NCBI GenBank assembly: GCA_002085355.1
Contig: NATN01000066.1
Location: forward strand, 1-9,708
Direction of reading: 5' to 3'
From: Candidatus Zhuqueibacterota bacterium 4484_87
GTDB lineage: Bacteria; Zhuqueibacterota; Zhuqueibacteria; Thermofontimicrobiales; Thermofontimicrobiaceae
DNA: 9,708 bases
Numbering within the stretch: position 1 is the stretch's first letter; each line of letters begins with the position of its first letter. The position numbers were made by a program, and so were the translations under genes. Of the stretch, positions 1-6,993 are shown in pieces. The notes beneath the pieces are model-generated. The model was not told where the DNA came from, did not search any database, and was given only the letters and a program-made list of their open reading frames with translations.

Positions 1-259
1 CACACGTTATTTTACCGGGCCTTTCGTGAATTTTCCCCACAAAGAGCATTCCACACGCAAGAATGTTGTCTGTGAAGATTGTCATAACACGCAACCGTGT
101 GTTGCCTGCCATTATCAAAATGAAGGGCCGAAGGTGTCAACTTTGCTGAAAAAAACAAATGTTCATGAACCATGTGCTTTATGCCATGACGTCATTGGCC
201 AGAAGGCGTGTGTACAATGTCACAAAACAATTGAGCAACAAAAGAAAATAGCACAATAA
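1..259 (+). CDS. Multiheme c-type cytochrome (cytochrome c3-like), C-terminal part
   Basis: This is the 3' end of a gene that begins before the window. The frame is open from base 2 without a signal peptide, so the GTG at 26 is probably not the start. Counting from that GTG, four CxxCH heme-binding motifs are seen at residues 16-20, 25-29, 50-54 and 62-66, arranged as two close pairs. Additional histidines (H5, H8, H47) could be distal heme ligands. The F-x-H-x-x-H stretch just before the first motif resembles class III cytochromes c. The family works in the periplasm as an electron carrier. The hydrogenase small subunit starts 55 bases downstream, so its likely job is to accept electrons from H2 oxidation. 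The total number of hemes and the export signal cannot be known from this fragment. Heme binding is highly likely; the exact subfamily is uncertain. Confidence 0.85.
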   Translation, partial: TRYFTGPFVNFPHKEHSTRKNVVCEDCHNTQPCVACHYQNEGPKVSTLLKKTNVHEPCALCHDVIGQKACVQCHKTIEQQKKIAQ

Positions 260-304
260 GGTGATTTGAGAAAAATTAAAAGCAAGAATATAAATAAATG
301 AGAA

Positions 305-309
305 GGAGG
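305..309 (+). promoter_or_regulatory. Ribosome binding site deciding the TTG start of the small subunit
   Basis: GGAGG lies 5 bases before the TTG at 315. The nearby ATG at 298 is in another frame and meets a stop within seven codons. The TTG is the only start in reach that keeps the full Tat signal in frame, so a TTG start is well supported. Confidence 0.75.
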
Positions 310-314
310 TCGCT

Positions 315-1301
315 TTGAATTCACTATTAGGAGAAATAAATCGCAGAGATTTCCTGAAGTACACCGCGATCACAGCGGCTGCTTTGGGATTATCCCAGAC
401 CGAGGTGGCGACAAAACTGGGAGAGGCGATCGCTGCCACTTCTTCTGACAAGCCTCCGGTGATCTGGCTTGAGGGGCAGGACTGCGCCGGTTGCACAATT
501 TCATTTACCGGAAATCTTTTCCCGCCGGCAGCTTCCATAATTCTCGACAAACTTTCTATCAGATACCATGAAACAATCATGGCTGCTGCTGGTCATCTAT
601 CAGAAAATACCCTTGAAAAAACTATCAAAAAGGGCGGCTATGTACTGGTCGTCGAAGGATCTATCCCGACAGCAGATGGCCGTTTTTGCATGATCGGAGG
701 CCGGCCTTTTGAAGAAATTTTGAAAGAATGTGCGGCAAACGCAGCGGCGATTATTGCTGTTGGCGCCTGCGCAACTTATGGCGGAATTCCTGCGGCAGGT
801 CCAACGGGTGCAAAGGGCGTTCGTGATGTCATTAAAGGCAAGCCCATTATTAATCTCTCGACCTGTCCGGTGCATCCCGATCATCTGGTTGGAACGATTG
901 TTTATTATCTGGTTACCAAAAAAGTACCACCGCTCGACCATGAAGGTCGTCCGTTGATGTACTATCGCGAATTGATTCATGATACTTGCCGCCGACGCGG
1001 CTATTTTGAAGCCGGAAAATTGCTTCAGGACTGGAATGACCCGGAACAAAAGAATTGGTGCTTGATCGATAAAGGTTGTAAAGGTCCGGAAACCTACAGC
1101 GATTGCGCCATTCGCCGTTGGAACGACGGTGTTAATTTCTGTATCGATTGTGGCGCTGGATGTCGCGGTTGCGCAGAACCGGCATTTTACAAAGGAATGT
1201 CTCCGCTCTATTCAGATAAATCCGGTCTGGCAGGAGAACTGAAAGAAAAAGCGAAACGTCGTGAAATTAAGAGAAAACAAGTTGGGAAGGAGGTGAAATA
1301 A
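315..1301 (+). CDS. [NiFe] hydrogenase small subunit, Tat-exported
   Basis: Electron-transfer subunit of a periplasmic (group 1-like) uptake hydrogenase, 328 aa. It starts at TTG. Residues 10-15 read RRDFLK, a twin-arginine signal, followed by a hydrophobic stretch to about 26; cleavage near residue 40 (after AIA) is plausible. Proximal cluster ligands are C57, C60, C152 and C184, with the normal two-cysteine CxxC and no extra cysteines of the oxygen-tolerant type. Distal cluster ligands are H222, C225, C249 and C255. Medial cluster ligands are C264, C276, C283 and C286; C276 sits where [3Fe-4S] enzymes have proline, which predicts a [4Fe-4S] cluster. C279 is an additional cysteine. The C-terminus is charged and lacks the membrane helix seen in HyaA-type subunits, so the enzyme is probably soluble or held by partners. 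The stop codon directly abuts the ATG of the large subunit, which suggests coupled translation. Confidence 0.96.
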   Translation: MNSLLGEINRRDFLKYTAITAAALGLSQTEVATKLGEAIAATSSDKPPVIWLEGQDCAGCTISFTGNLFPPAASIILDKLSIRYHETIMAAAGHLSENTLEKTIKKGGYVLVVEGSIPTADGRFCMIGGRPFEEILKECAANAAAIIAVGACATYGGIPAAGPTGAKGVRDVIKGKPIINLSTCPVHPDHLVGTIVYYLVTKKVPPLDHEGRPLMYYRELIHDTCRRRGYFEAGKLLQDWNDPEQKNWCLIDKGCKGPETYSDCAIRRWNDGVNFCIDCGAGCRGCAEPAFYKGMSPLYSDKSGLAGELKEKAKRREIKRKQVGKEVK

Positions 1302-2864
1302 ATGGGTAAGCGAATAACAGTTGATCCTGTAACACGAATTGAAGGGCATCTCCGTATCGATGTCGAAATTGAAAATGGCAAAGTCGTGAATGCCTGGAGT
1401 ACAGGCACCATGGCGCGCGGTATTGAGATTTTACTGCAAGGAAAAGATCCGCGTGACGCTTCGTACGTGACTTCACGAATCTGCGGCGTTTGCTATAGCG
1501 TGCATCAGATTTGTTCTGCTTATGCCCTGGATGAAGCTTTTGGCGCAAATGTACCGGTAGGCGGCACTTTGCTCAGAAATTTGGTCATGGGCGCGCAGTA
1601 CATTTACGATCACATGCTCCATTTCTATCATTTGACAGCGCTGGATTACCTTGACATCATGGCAATTGCCAAATATAACGGCAAAGATAAAGCACTGAAT
1701 GCCGTGAAAGATAAAATAGTTCATCTGGTGAAAAGCAAAGACACTTACCCATTGACACCTCGCTACAAACCCGATGAATTTTGCGTTAATGATCCTGATG
1801 TCGTGATTTCAGCGGTCAAACATTACATCGATGCGCTGGAAATGCACGCCAAAGCGAGAAATATGGGAGCAATTTTTGGCGGACGCCAGCCTCATTATCA
1901 AAGTATTGTCGCTGGTGGTTTCACGCAATTGCCGGATGTAAATCAGGTGCTGCGTTTTCGCACCATGCTTGATGAACAGAAAAAGTTCGTGGAAGAAGTT
2001 TATTTCAAAGATGTGGTTGCCTTTGGCACAGGCCCGCTGATGCCGTTGGCTGAAATGGGATTAGGAGCGGGACATCTAAATTATCTGTCTTACGGCGCTT
2101 TGCAAATTAAACCGCCTAAAAAAGAGTTACTTTTCCCGGCAGGCGTCATCAGAAATTTGGATCCGGCGAACATCGTTGTAGAAAAATTTGACCCCGCTAA
2201 AATTACTGAATCCGTAAAACATGCGTGGTACAAAGGCAAAAAACCGCTGCATCCTTCTGTCGGTGAAACAAAGTATGATCTGGATAAAGAAGGAGCCTAT
2301 TCTTTCATCAAAGCGCCTCGCTACGATGGCGTCGCTATGGAAGTGGGCCCGTTAGCGCGGATGTTAGTTGCCAAAGATCCGACTTTGATTAGTCTGGTCA
2401 AAAAAGGCGTGAAACCGGGCGTCGTTGCGCGTCATGCATGTCGTGCGATTGAAACAAAATTGGTGGTAGATGCGTGTTATCAGTGGATCGATCAACTGCT
2501 TGTTGAAATGACGAAACCAGGTTTTAAGATTCACGATAACGATCATTGGGAAGTGCCGGCAAACGGAGAAGGCGCTGGATTTTATGAGCCACCGCGCGGT
2601 GCTCTGGGACACTGGATTAAAATTAAGGATAAAAAGATCGAAAATTATCAGGCGATCGTTCCTTCGACCTGGAATGCATCACCGCGTGACGAAAAGGGTG
2701 TCCGCGGACAGTACGAGGAATCACTAATCGGTGTTCCTGTCCCTGACCCGGATAATCCCATCAATGTGGTGCGCGTGATTCGGTCGTTTGATCCCTGTCT
2801 GGCATGCGCTATTCATTTGATTGATCCGCAAACTAATGAAGTGAAAAAGTTTGTGATTGAATAA
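1302..2864 (+). CDS. [NiFe] hydrogenase large (catalytic) subunit
   Basis: Catalytic subunit holding the Ni-Fe centre where H2 is split, 520 aa. The N-terminal motif RICGVC gives metal ligands C61 and C64, and the C-terminal motif DPCLACAIH gives C499 and C502. C499 is encoded by TGT, so this is not a selenocysteine enzyme. The 15 residues after H505 form the tail that a specific endopeptidase removes after nickel insertion, and a fitting endopeptidase gene follows. The typical start TRIEGH (residues 11-16) is present. Translation begins at ATG with GGAGG eight bases upstream (1289-1293), immediately after the small subunit stop. It has no signal peptide and is expected to be exported together with the small subunit. 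The L1 context (YSVHQICSAY after RICGVC) is somewhat unlike the common TTVHALAS form, but all ligands are intact. Confidence 0.97.
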   Translation: MGKRITVDPVTRIEGHLRIDVEIENGKVVNAWSTGTMARGIEILLQGKDPRDASYVTSRICGVCYSVHQICSAYALDEAFGANVPVGGTLLRNLVMGAQYIYDHMLHFYHLTALDYLDIMAIAKYNGKDKALNAVKDKIVHLVKSKDTYPLTPRYKPDEFCVNDPDVVISAVKHYIDALEMHAKARNMGAIFGGRQPHYQSIVAGGFTQLPDVNQVLRFRTMLDEQKKFVEEVYFKDVVAFGTGPLMPLAEMGLGAGHLNYLSYGALQIKPPKKELLFPAGVIRNLDPANIVVEKFDPAKITESVKHAWYKGKKPLHPSVGETKYDLDKEGAYSFIKAPRYDGVAMEVGPLARMLVAKDPTLISLVKKGVKPGVVARHACRAIETKLVVDACYQWIDQLLVEMTKPGFKIHDNDHWEVPANGEGAGFYEPPRGALGHWIKIKDKKIENYQAIVPSTWNASPRDEKGVRGQYEESLIGVPVPDPDNPINVVRVIRSFDPCLACAIHLIDPQTNEVKKFVIE

Positions 2865-2883
2865 TGAGTCCATTCTAAAGAAA

Positions 2884-2925
2884 AAAACTCAGGTATTGGA
2901 AAAAATTTGAAAACACCTGAGTTTT
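2884..2925 (+). terminator. Terminator-like hairpin after the hydrogenase structural genes
   Basis: A perfect 11-base inverted repeat, AAAACTCAGGT at 2884-2894 and ACCTGAGTTTT at 2915-2925, encloses a 20-base loop, so the A-tract pairs with a T-tract as in intrinsic terminators. It begins about 20 bases after the large subunit stop. The T-run is only four long and the loop is large, so partial termination or protection of the upstream mRNA 3' end is as likely as full termination. The effect would be more structural-subunit than maturation-protein mRNA. Confidence 0.6.
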
Positions 2926-2962
2926 AACTGAATTCATTAATACCGGAGACGAAAAGAGACTC

Positions 2963-3487
2963 GTGAATAACAAGGTTAATCAGACTGCGGGGGAGAACGG
3001 ACTCCCTTCTCCCCCCAGAATTACGGTTTTGGGCGTAGGGAATGAACTTCTTTCTGACGAAGGTGTCGGTATCCATGTAGTGAAAGAACTGCAAAAAATG
3101 GAGGTTCCGCCGCAGGTGGAAGTCATCGAAGGCGGTACTGACGGATTCGGTCTGTTAAACATCATCACAGACACTGACCGATTAATTGTTATCGATTCTG
3201 TGAAGGGAGGAAGCCCGCCTGGCACTCTCTATAAATTTGACATTGAAGACGTGCCCAGCACATCTGACCTGTTTAAAACTTCAGTCCATCAAATAAGTAT
3301 TTTGGAAGTGATTCATCTGTCCGAATTGATCGGAAAAACTCCGCAGACAACGGTTTTGGGCGTCGAGCCCGGTTCAATTGAAACAGGGATGTCCCTGACG
3401 CCCGATGTCCAGCAGAAAATTCCTCGCGTCATCGAACTTATTTTCGAGATGATTGAGGAATACGCAGCGGAGGAACCCAATGCATGA
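2963..3487 (+). CDS. Hydrogenase maturation endopeptidase (HyaD/HybD-type, peptidase family M52)
   Basis: Nickel-dependent protease expected to clip the C-terminal tail of the large subunit once nickel is in place, 174 aa from the GTG at 2963. The glycine-rich GVGNELLSDEGVG motif spans residues 24-36. By comparison with HybD, the nickel-sensing residues are E33, D78 and H109 (in SVHQ), all present. Conserved GGTDG (57-61) and GVEPGS stretches also fit. Family members usually start close to the ILVLGVGN strand, so the first 19 residues are an extra leader; the only GGAG upstream lies 14 bases away, and the start is uncertain. A strong hairpin (2989-3015) falls inside this leader. The gene lies 98 bases after the large subunit and its end overlaps hypA by 8 bases. 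The family assignment is secure; the exact substrate is inferred from position. Confidence 0.93.
   Translation: MNNKVNQTAGENGLPSPPRITVLGVGNELLSDEGVGIHVVKELQKMEVPPQVEVIEGGTDGFGLLNIITDTDRLIVIDSVKGGSPPGTLYKFDIEDVPSTSDLFKTSVHQISILEVIHLSELIGKTPQTTVLGVEPGSIETGMSLTPDVQQKIPRVIELIFEMIEEYAAEEPNA
2989..3015 (+). promoter_or_regulatory. GC-rich hairpin at the 5' end of the endopeptidase gene
   Basis: GGGGGAGAA at 2989-2997 pairs perfectly with TTCTCCCCC at 3007-3015 around a 9-base loop. It covers codons of the unusual N-terminal leader of the endopeptidase. It could stabilise the 5' end of a processed maturation-gene mRNA, restrain translation, or mark untranslated leader if the true start is further downstream. 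The pairing is visible; the role is inference. Confidence 0.45.
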
Positions 3488-3821
3488 GCTTTCCATCATC
3501 GAGAGTATCGTCGATATTATTTTGGAAGAGATGCCAAAACATAATTTGACGAGAGTTACAAAGGTGTCTCTGCGGATTGGCGATATGCGGCAGGTTGTAC
3601 CCGAAGCCATGCAGTTTGGGTTTGAAGTAGTAACGAAAAATACGCCGCTGGAGGGCGCTGACTTTTTAATCGAGCACATTCCTATCAAAGGTCAGTGCGA
3701 AAAATGCAAACACGAATTTCTTGTCCAAAGCTGGCTGGACAATTGTCCGCGCTGCGAACATCCGAATATTCAAATTATAGCCGGAAAAGAGCTGGAAATC
3801 GCTGAATTTGAAGGAACTTAA
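3480..3821 (+). CDS. hypA: HypA, hydrogenase nickel incorporation protein
   Basis: Nickel metallochaperone that works with HypB to load nickel into the hydrogenase large subunit, 113 aa. It starts with MHE, the N-terminal nickel site of the family (H2, E3). The zinc site is formed by C73, C76, C89 and C92 as two CxxC pairs. The length is normal. The ATG at 3480 is chosen because it gives the conserved MHELSI start and has GGAGG six bases upstream (3469-3473); an in-frame ATG at 3453 would add nine non-conserved residues and bury the nickel site. The start overlaps the end of the endopeptidase by 8 bases, so translation is probably coupled. Confidence 0.96.
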   Translation: MHELSIIESIVDIILEEMPKHNLTRVTKVSLRIGDMRQVVPEAMQFGFEVVTKNTPLEGADFLIEHIPIKGQCEKCKHEFLVQSWLDNCPRCEHPNIQIIAGKELEIAEFEGT

Positions 3822-3827
3822 CAACGA

Positions 3828-4505
3828 TTGGAGGTGATTGCGATTAAAGTACCCCTTGTAAAAAACATCCTGGAAGCAAACGATAAAATCTCTGACCTCA
3901 ATAAAAGATTCTTTGATGATAAGAATGTACTTGTCGTCAACATCATGAGTTCTCCAGGGGCAGGAAAAACCACGCTCATCAGTAATACGATCAACGCACT
4001 GAAGGACGAATTCAAAATCGGAGTCATCGAGGGAGATATTCAGTCCACGTATGACGCGGAAAAAATTGCGGAAACTGGCGCCCAGGTAGTGCAAATCAAC
4101 ACAGGTGGTGCCTGTCATCTGGACGGCAACATGATTCGCGACACTTTCGATCAATTGGACTTTGACAACATGGATTTATTGATCGTAGAAAATGTCGGCA
4201 ACCTCGTCTGCCCCGCTGAATTTCAAATGGGCGAAGATTTCAAGGTGATGCTGCTCAGCATTCCCGAGGGCGATGATAAACCGCTCAAATATCCGCTCAT
4301 GTTTCACGAGTCCAGTGTTTTGCTGGTCAACAAAATCGATTTGCTGCCTTACATCGAGTGCGATGTTGATAAAATAAAAAAAGAATCATTGAAAATAAAC
4401 CCTGAAATAAAAATATTCGAGGTTTCAGGCAAAATTGGCACGGGCCTGGATCAGTGGTTCAATTGGTTGAAAGAAAAAATTCGTCAAAAGAATGATTCGA
4501 AATAG
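3828..4505 (+). CDS. hypB: HypB, hydrogenase nickel incorporation GTPase
   Basis: SIMIBI-class GTPase that drives nickel transfer with HypA, up to 225 aa. Counting from the TTG at 3828: Walker A SSPGAGKT at 41-48, EGD at 68-70, the dimer-interface metal site C96-H97 with C128, and the guanine-specificity NKID at 168-171. It lacks the N-terminal CxxCGC motif and the histidine-rich stretch of some HypB proteins, so it should not store nickel. The start is unsettled. A strong GGAGGTG (3830-3836) lies after the TTG and partly covers the in-frame GTG at 3834, while an in-frame ATT at 3843 is 8 bases past GGAGG and would give an N-terminus matching the family (M-K-V-P-L-V-K-N-I-L-E). The gene begins 6 bases after hypA and overlaps hypF by 14 bases. 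Confidence 0.95.
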   Translation: MEVIAIKVPLVKNILEANDKISDLNKRFFDDKNVLVVNIMSSPGAGKTTLISNTINALKDEFKIGVIEGDIQSTYDAEKIAETGAQVVQINTGGACHLDGNMIRDTFDQLDFDNMDLLIVENVGNLVCPAEFQMGEDFKVMLLSIPEGDDKPLKYPLMFHESSVLLVNKIDLLPYIECDVDKIKKESLKINPEIKIFEVSGKIGTGLDQWFNWLKEKIRQKNDSK

Positions 4506-6771
4506 AGCCACAATCAAAGGCATCGTTCAAGGTATTGGTTTTCGTCCGTTCATTTACAAGCTGGCGAAAAAATGGCAACTCACCGGTTTCATCAGAAATA
4601 ATAGCTTTGGCGTGGAATTGGAAGTCCAGGGAGAAGCGGAAGCCGTAGAAAGTTTCTTTCACGAACTGGAGTCCAATCCACTGCCATTAGCGGAAATTTA
4701 TTCCATCAAAAGAATGATACTGCCACCGATACAAGAAACTGATTTTGAGATTCGCGGCAGTAAGACCAATGAAAATAAATATGCGTTTATCCCGCCTGAT
4801 ATGAGTATTTGCGACGATTGTCTGCGAGAATTGTTTGATCCCGCTGATCGTCGCTATCGATATCCGTTCATCAATTGTACCAATTGCGGACCTCGCTACA
4901 CAATCATCAAAGACGTTCCCTATGACAGGCCAAAAACTTCGATGGCTGTTTTTGAAATGTGCCCGGATTGCTCCCGCGAGTATCACGATCCGGAAGACAG
5001 AAGATTTCACGCGCAGCCCAATGCTTGCCCTGTTTGCGGTCCTCATGTGGAATTGTTTGATGGGGAAAAGAGAAAAATTTCGACTGCGGATGCGATCGCT
5101 GAAACAGTGCGTTTGCTTCGGCAGGGTGCGATTGTCGCAGTGAAAGGTCTGGGCGGATTTCATTTAGCTGTGGATGCAGAAAATGATGAAGCCGTCAAGC
5201 GGCTCCGGCAACGCAAATATCGCGAAGAAAAACCCCTGGCGCTGATGGCGAGAAGTATTGAAAAAATTGAACAATTCGCCGCGGTGTCTGAAAATGACCG
5301 TCGTGAATTGCAGTCTCCGCGCCGACCTATTGTGTTGCTTCCGAAAAAAAAATCGAACACTATTTCTAATCAGGTGGCTCCAAAAAATTCTTTTTATGGT
5401 GTCATGTTGCCGTACACGCCGCTGCATTATTTGCTACTGGAAAATGAATTTCTGGCTCTGGTGATGACCAGCGGCAACATGACGGACGAGCCCATTGTGA
5501 TTGAAAATGACGAAGCTCTCCGTCGGCTGGTTAAAATTGGAGATTACTTTCTGGTACACAATCGCGACATCTATCTTCGCTGCGATGATTCAATTGTTCG
5601 CACCGTGGAGAATCGCACTATGATCACTCGCCGGGCGCGAGGGTTCGTTCCGCAGCCTATTTTGCTGTCGCAAAAATATCCACAAATTCTGGCATGTGGC
5701 GCGGAGTTAAAAAATACAGTCTGTTTGACCAAAGAAAATCAGGCAATTGTGAGTCAGCACATCGGGGATTTGAAAACCGAGGAGAGCTACCAATTTTTTC
5801 TGAAGACAATTGATCATCTGAAAAAACTGTTTGACATTAAACCGGAAATTATCGTTTACGATCTTCATCCGGAATATTTGAGCACGAAATACGCGCAGGA
5901 ACAAGCGCTGAAAAATAAAATTTCCGTTCAGCACCATCACGCCCACATTTTGAGTTGCGTTGCTGAACACAATTTGCAGGGGCCTGTACTGGGACTCGCT
6001 TTTGACGGCACCGGCTACGGCACAGACGAAAAAATCTGGGGCGGCGAATTTCTGCTCGTGGACGGCGCTGAATTTTCCCGGTTAGCTCATCTGGAATATT
6101 TGCCCATGCCCGGCGGCGATATGGCAATCAAAGAACCGTGGCGTATGGCGTTGAGTGGTCTTTTTCAAGCCTATGGCGAAGAATTTTTTGATTTACCATT
6201 ACCTCTTTTCAAGAAAGTCCCATCAGAAAAACAGCGTATTGTTCTGCAGATGATTAAAAATAAATTCAACAGCCCGGAAACATCCAGTTTGGGCAGGCTA
6301 TTTGATATTGTTTCTTCTTTATTAAATATCTGCCAACGAGCAACTTACGAGGGCCAGCCTGCAATTATGTTGGAACAGCATGCGCCAAAGGGGATAGAAA
6401 ATTTTAAAATTTACGATTGCAGCTATCAAAAAGAAGACGGAAAATATATCATTCACTCGACGCATCTCATTCAAAATATTGTCAGGGATTTGCTCGCAGG
6501 GGAGAGTAGTAAAGTTATCGCAGGAAAATTTCATCAAACGCTCATCGAAATGTTCACTGATTTAACGATGGCGCTATCGCGCGAAACTGGCGTCAGGCAG
6601 ATCGTCTTGAGCGGCGGAGTTTTTCAGAACATCAAACTGCTCAGCGGAATGGTAAAAAAATTATCTGAAAAAGGTCTCGAAGTTTATTTTCAGGAAAAAG
6701 TGCCCACGAACGACGGGGGAATTTCTTTGGGACAGGCGGAGTTTGCGAGGAGGGTTGTGGGAAAGAGGTGA
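4492..6771 (+). CDS. hypF: HypF, carbamoyltransferase for cyanide ligand synthesis
   Basis: HypF converts carbamoyl phosphate and ATP to carbamoyl-adenylate and hands the carbamoyl group to HypE, the source of the CN ligands on the active-site iron. At 759 aa it has the usual full length and domain order: acylphosphatase domain (about 1-90; GIVQGIGFRP at 10-19 with R18, asparagines at 36-37); zinc-finger region with four CxxC pairs (C107/110, C129/132, C157/160, C179/182); YrdC-like domain (about 197-385; KGLGGFHLAVDA, MTSGNMTDEP); and a Kae1-like carbamoyltransferase domain (about 390-759; HHHAH at 481-485, DGTGYGTD from 505, LSGGVFQN near the end). The start overlaps the end of hypB by 14 bases and has no strong ribosome site, so it probably depends on coupled translation. 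All key motifs look intact. HypE, its usual partner, is not encoded here. Confidence 0.97.
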   Translation: MIRNRATIKGIVQGIGFRPFIYKLAKKWQLTGFIRNNSFGVELEVQGEAEAVESFFHELESNPLPLAEIYSIKRMILPPIQETDFEIRGSKTNENKYAFIPPDMSICDDCLRELFDPADRRYRYPFINCTNCGPRYTIIKDVPYDRPKTSMAVFEMCPDCSREYHDPEDRRFHAQPNACPVCGPHVELFDGEKRKISTADAIAETVRLLRQGAIVAVKGLGGFHLAVDAENDEAVKRLRQRKYREEKPLALMARSIEKIEQFAAVSENDRRELQSPRRPIVLLPKKKSNTISNQVAPKNSFYGVMLPYTPLHYLLLENEFLALVMTSGNMTDEPIVIENDEALRRLVKIGDYFLVHNRDIYLRCDDSIVRTVENRTMITRRARGFVPQPILLSQKYPQILACGAELKNTVCLTKENQAIVSQHIGDLKTEESYQFFLKTIDHLKKLFDIKPEIIVYDLHPEYLSTKYAQEQALKNKISVQHHHAHILSCVAEHNLQGPVLGLAFDGTGYGTDEKIWGGEFLLVDGAEFSRLAHLEYLPMPGGDMAIKEPWRMALSGLFQAYGEEFFDLPLPLFKKVPSEKQRIVLQMIKNKFNSPETSSLGRLFDIVSSLLNICQRATYEGQPAIMLEQHAPKGIENFKIYDCSYQKEDGKYIIHSTHLIQNIVRDLLAGESSKVIAGKFHQTLIEMFTDLTMALSRETGVRQIVLSGGVFQNIKLLSGMVKKLSEKGLEVYFQEKVPTNDGGISLGQAEFARRVVGKR

Positions 6772-6854
6772 GCAGATATGATATGGATCGGCAGTATGAA
6801 TTGTAAATGATGCGCTTTCATTTTGATCAGGGGGATAAATTTGTAATTTTTCGT

Positions 6855-6882
6855 TTGACCTTCTGGGAAAAATTATTATATT
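6855..6882 (+). promoter_or_regulatory. Candidate sigma70-type promoter upstream of the small cysteine protein and hypCD
   Basis: TTGACC at 6855-6860 and TATATT at 6877-6882 are separated by 16 bases in the AT-rich gap after hypF. A start near 6890 would leave a leader of about 100 bases before the ATG at 6994. This is the best match to a housekeeping promoter that I found in the gap. It would allow the small protein, hypC and hypD to be transcribed apart from the upstream operon. The call rests on the sequence match only. Confidence 0.4.
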
Positions 6883-6943
6883 GTAATTCAGGTGGAATTT
6901 ATTAAAGTGCAAAACACGCCTGGTTGCAATGCAAAAACAATAG

Positions 6944-6965
6944 TTTAGCGCAATTTAGCGATTGC
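6944..6965 (+). repeat. Short direct and inverted repeats in the leader (possible operator)
   Basis: TTTAGCG occurs at 6944-6950 and again at 6954-6960, exactly 10 bases (one helical turn) apart. The inverted pair GCAAT (6950-6954) and ATTGC (6961-6965) overlaps it. A nearby near-palindrome TTGCAATGCAA lies at 6924-6934. Together they could form a protein-binding site just downstream of the candidate promoter. They are short enough to be chance in AT-rich DNA. Confidence 0.25.
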
Positions 6966-6993
6966 TTGATTTGGGTTAAAAGAGGAAAAAAAC

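Noticed and set aside
480..500. Oxygen-tolerant type proximal cluster with extra cysteines
   Set aside because: The motif reads DCAGCT with only the two standard cysteines, so the ordinary [4Fe-4S] cluster is expected.
2790..2864. Selenocysteine at the first cysteine of the C-terminal nickel motif
   Set aside because: The codon is TGT, an ordinary cysteine, and no in-frame TGA occurs there.
3666..4154. Open frame of 162 codons on the - strand opposite hypA and hypB
   Set aside because: It lies antisense to well-conserved genes, and its translation has no recognisable motif or plausible gene context.
6805..6823. Small hairpin after hypF (AAATGA and TCATTT around seven bases)
   Set aside because: The stem has six weak, mostly A-T pairs and a very short T-run; it is too likely to be chance.
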